Shown: one piece after another, positions 13,378 through 13,717 of the stretch | Layout: each line of letters opens with the position of its first letter | Numbering within the stretch: position 1 is the stretch's first letter | Assembly: GCA_964638775.1 (NCBI GenBank) | Contig: CAZWZH010000227.1 | Location: 1-13,717, forward strand | Length of the DNA: 13,717 bases | Source of the DNA: Azophilus sp964638775 | Lineage (GTDB): Bacteria; Pseudomonadota; Gammaproteobacteria; Pseudomonadales; Azotimanducaceae | Direction: 5' to 3' | Notes under the pieces: model-generated | The model's database searches: none | What the model was told of the DNA's origin: nothing | The model's input: the letters and a program-made list of their open reading frames with translations, nothing else | Program-made: the position numbers and the translations under genes

Positions 13378-13717
13378 CTACCCGTCCTGAAGTTCGAAGG
13401 TGATGCGGTTGCGCACCCCCGCCACGTCGATCGGCTCGCCGTTCACGACCTTCGGCTTGTACTTGAACTTCAGCGCCGCCCCCATCGCGGCCCGGTCGAA
13501 AATACCGGGCGGCTTCGATTCGATCACCACCGGATCGCGGACCGCGCCGGTCTTGGTGACTACGAATTCCAGCAGCACGTAACCCTCGATGCCCCGGGTC
13601 TGCGCACGCCTGGGATACACGGGCGCCACCTTGACGATGGGCAGGTATTCGCCGTCGGAACTGAAACCGCCGGTGCCTCCGACATTCAGGTCGAGTTGCA
13701 CGTCCACGGCGCCGATC
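13378..13717 (-). CDS. TonB family protein, C-terminal part (cut by window edge)
   Basis: The frame runs from the window edge to a TAG at 13378-13380, giving about 112 residues of the C-terminus. It contains the TonB C-terminal domain: YLPIVKVAPVYPRRAQTRGIEGYVLLEFVVTKTG and then IFDRAAMGAALKFKYKPKVVNGEPIDVAGV and the closing ITFEL. TonB spans the periplasm and passes the ExbB/ExbD proton-driven energy to outer-membrane receptors. The N-terminal membrane anchor is outside the window. A GTG at 13705-13707 is in frame but should not be taken as the start, since the frame continues upstream. It lies immediately before the TPR gene and probably shares an operon with it. Confidence 0.92.
   Translation of the reverse strand, partial: IGAVDVQLDLNVGGTGGFSSDGEYLPIVKVAPVYPRRAQTRGIEGYVLLEFVVTKTGAVRDPVVIESKPPGIFDRAAMGAALKFKYKPKVVNGEPIDVAGVRNRITFELQDG

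Noticed and set aside
1..13717. CRISPR array or anti-phage defence operon
   Set aside because: No regularly spaced repeats and no recognisable cas, toxin, nuclease or reverse-transcriptase genes were seen; the integrase is the only mobile-element gene.

Overview
The window looks like chromosomal DNA of a G+C-rich gammaproteobacterium. The main evidence is a minus-strand block of a GacA/UvrY-type response regulator, uvrC, pgsA and a tRNA-Cys/tRNA-Leu cluster, the arrangement known from E. coli and pseudomonads. An E. coli-like exonuclease III, a glutaryl-CoA dehydrogenase and a TonB/TPR module support this. The genus cannot be named from the sequence alone.

Layout, left to right. Positions 1-188 hold no recognisable gene but contain five closely packed stem-loops; read on the minus strand, two of them have GCAA tetraloops. 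Next is an intact tyrosine recombinase (189-1367, minus) with tandem 10-bp repeats upstream, probably the edge of an integrated element. A divergent metabolic pair follows: an HpcH/HpaI-type aldolase (minus) and a D-2-hydroxyacid dehydrogenase (plus). Their 267-bp intergenic region carries two related 12-bp palindromes, one overlapping a candidate -10 box. After that come a 63-residue helix-turn-helix protein and a PiT-like membrane transporter (both minus). A gene-free stretch of about 300 bp with nested inverted repeats precedes two tandem tRNA-Leu genes (plus), which converge on a tRNA-Cys (minus) only 10 bp away.

The core block pgsA, uvrC and gacA/uvrY is all on the minus strand: phospholipid synthesis, nucleotide excision repair and a global two-component regulator. 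It is followed by gcdH (minus) and a divergent xthA (plus). The right end is a minus-strand run: the C-terminal end of a TonB protein cut by the window edge, a secreted TPR protein of the kind found with TonB systems, and a long-form pyrF that starts inside the TPR gene.

The housekeeping right two thirds are mostly ordinary. The less expected material is in the left third and the intergenic regions: the stem-loop cluster beside the integrase, the paired palindromes of the aldolase/dehydrogenase divergon, the PiT-like protein, and the repeat-rich region before the tRNA genes.
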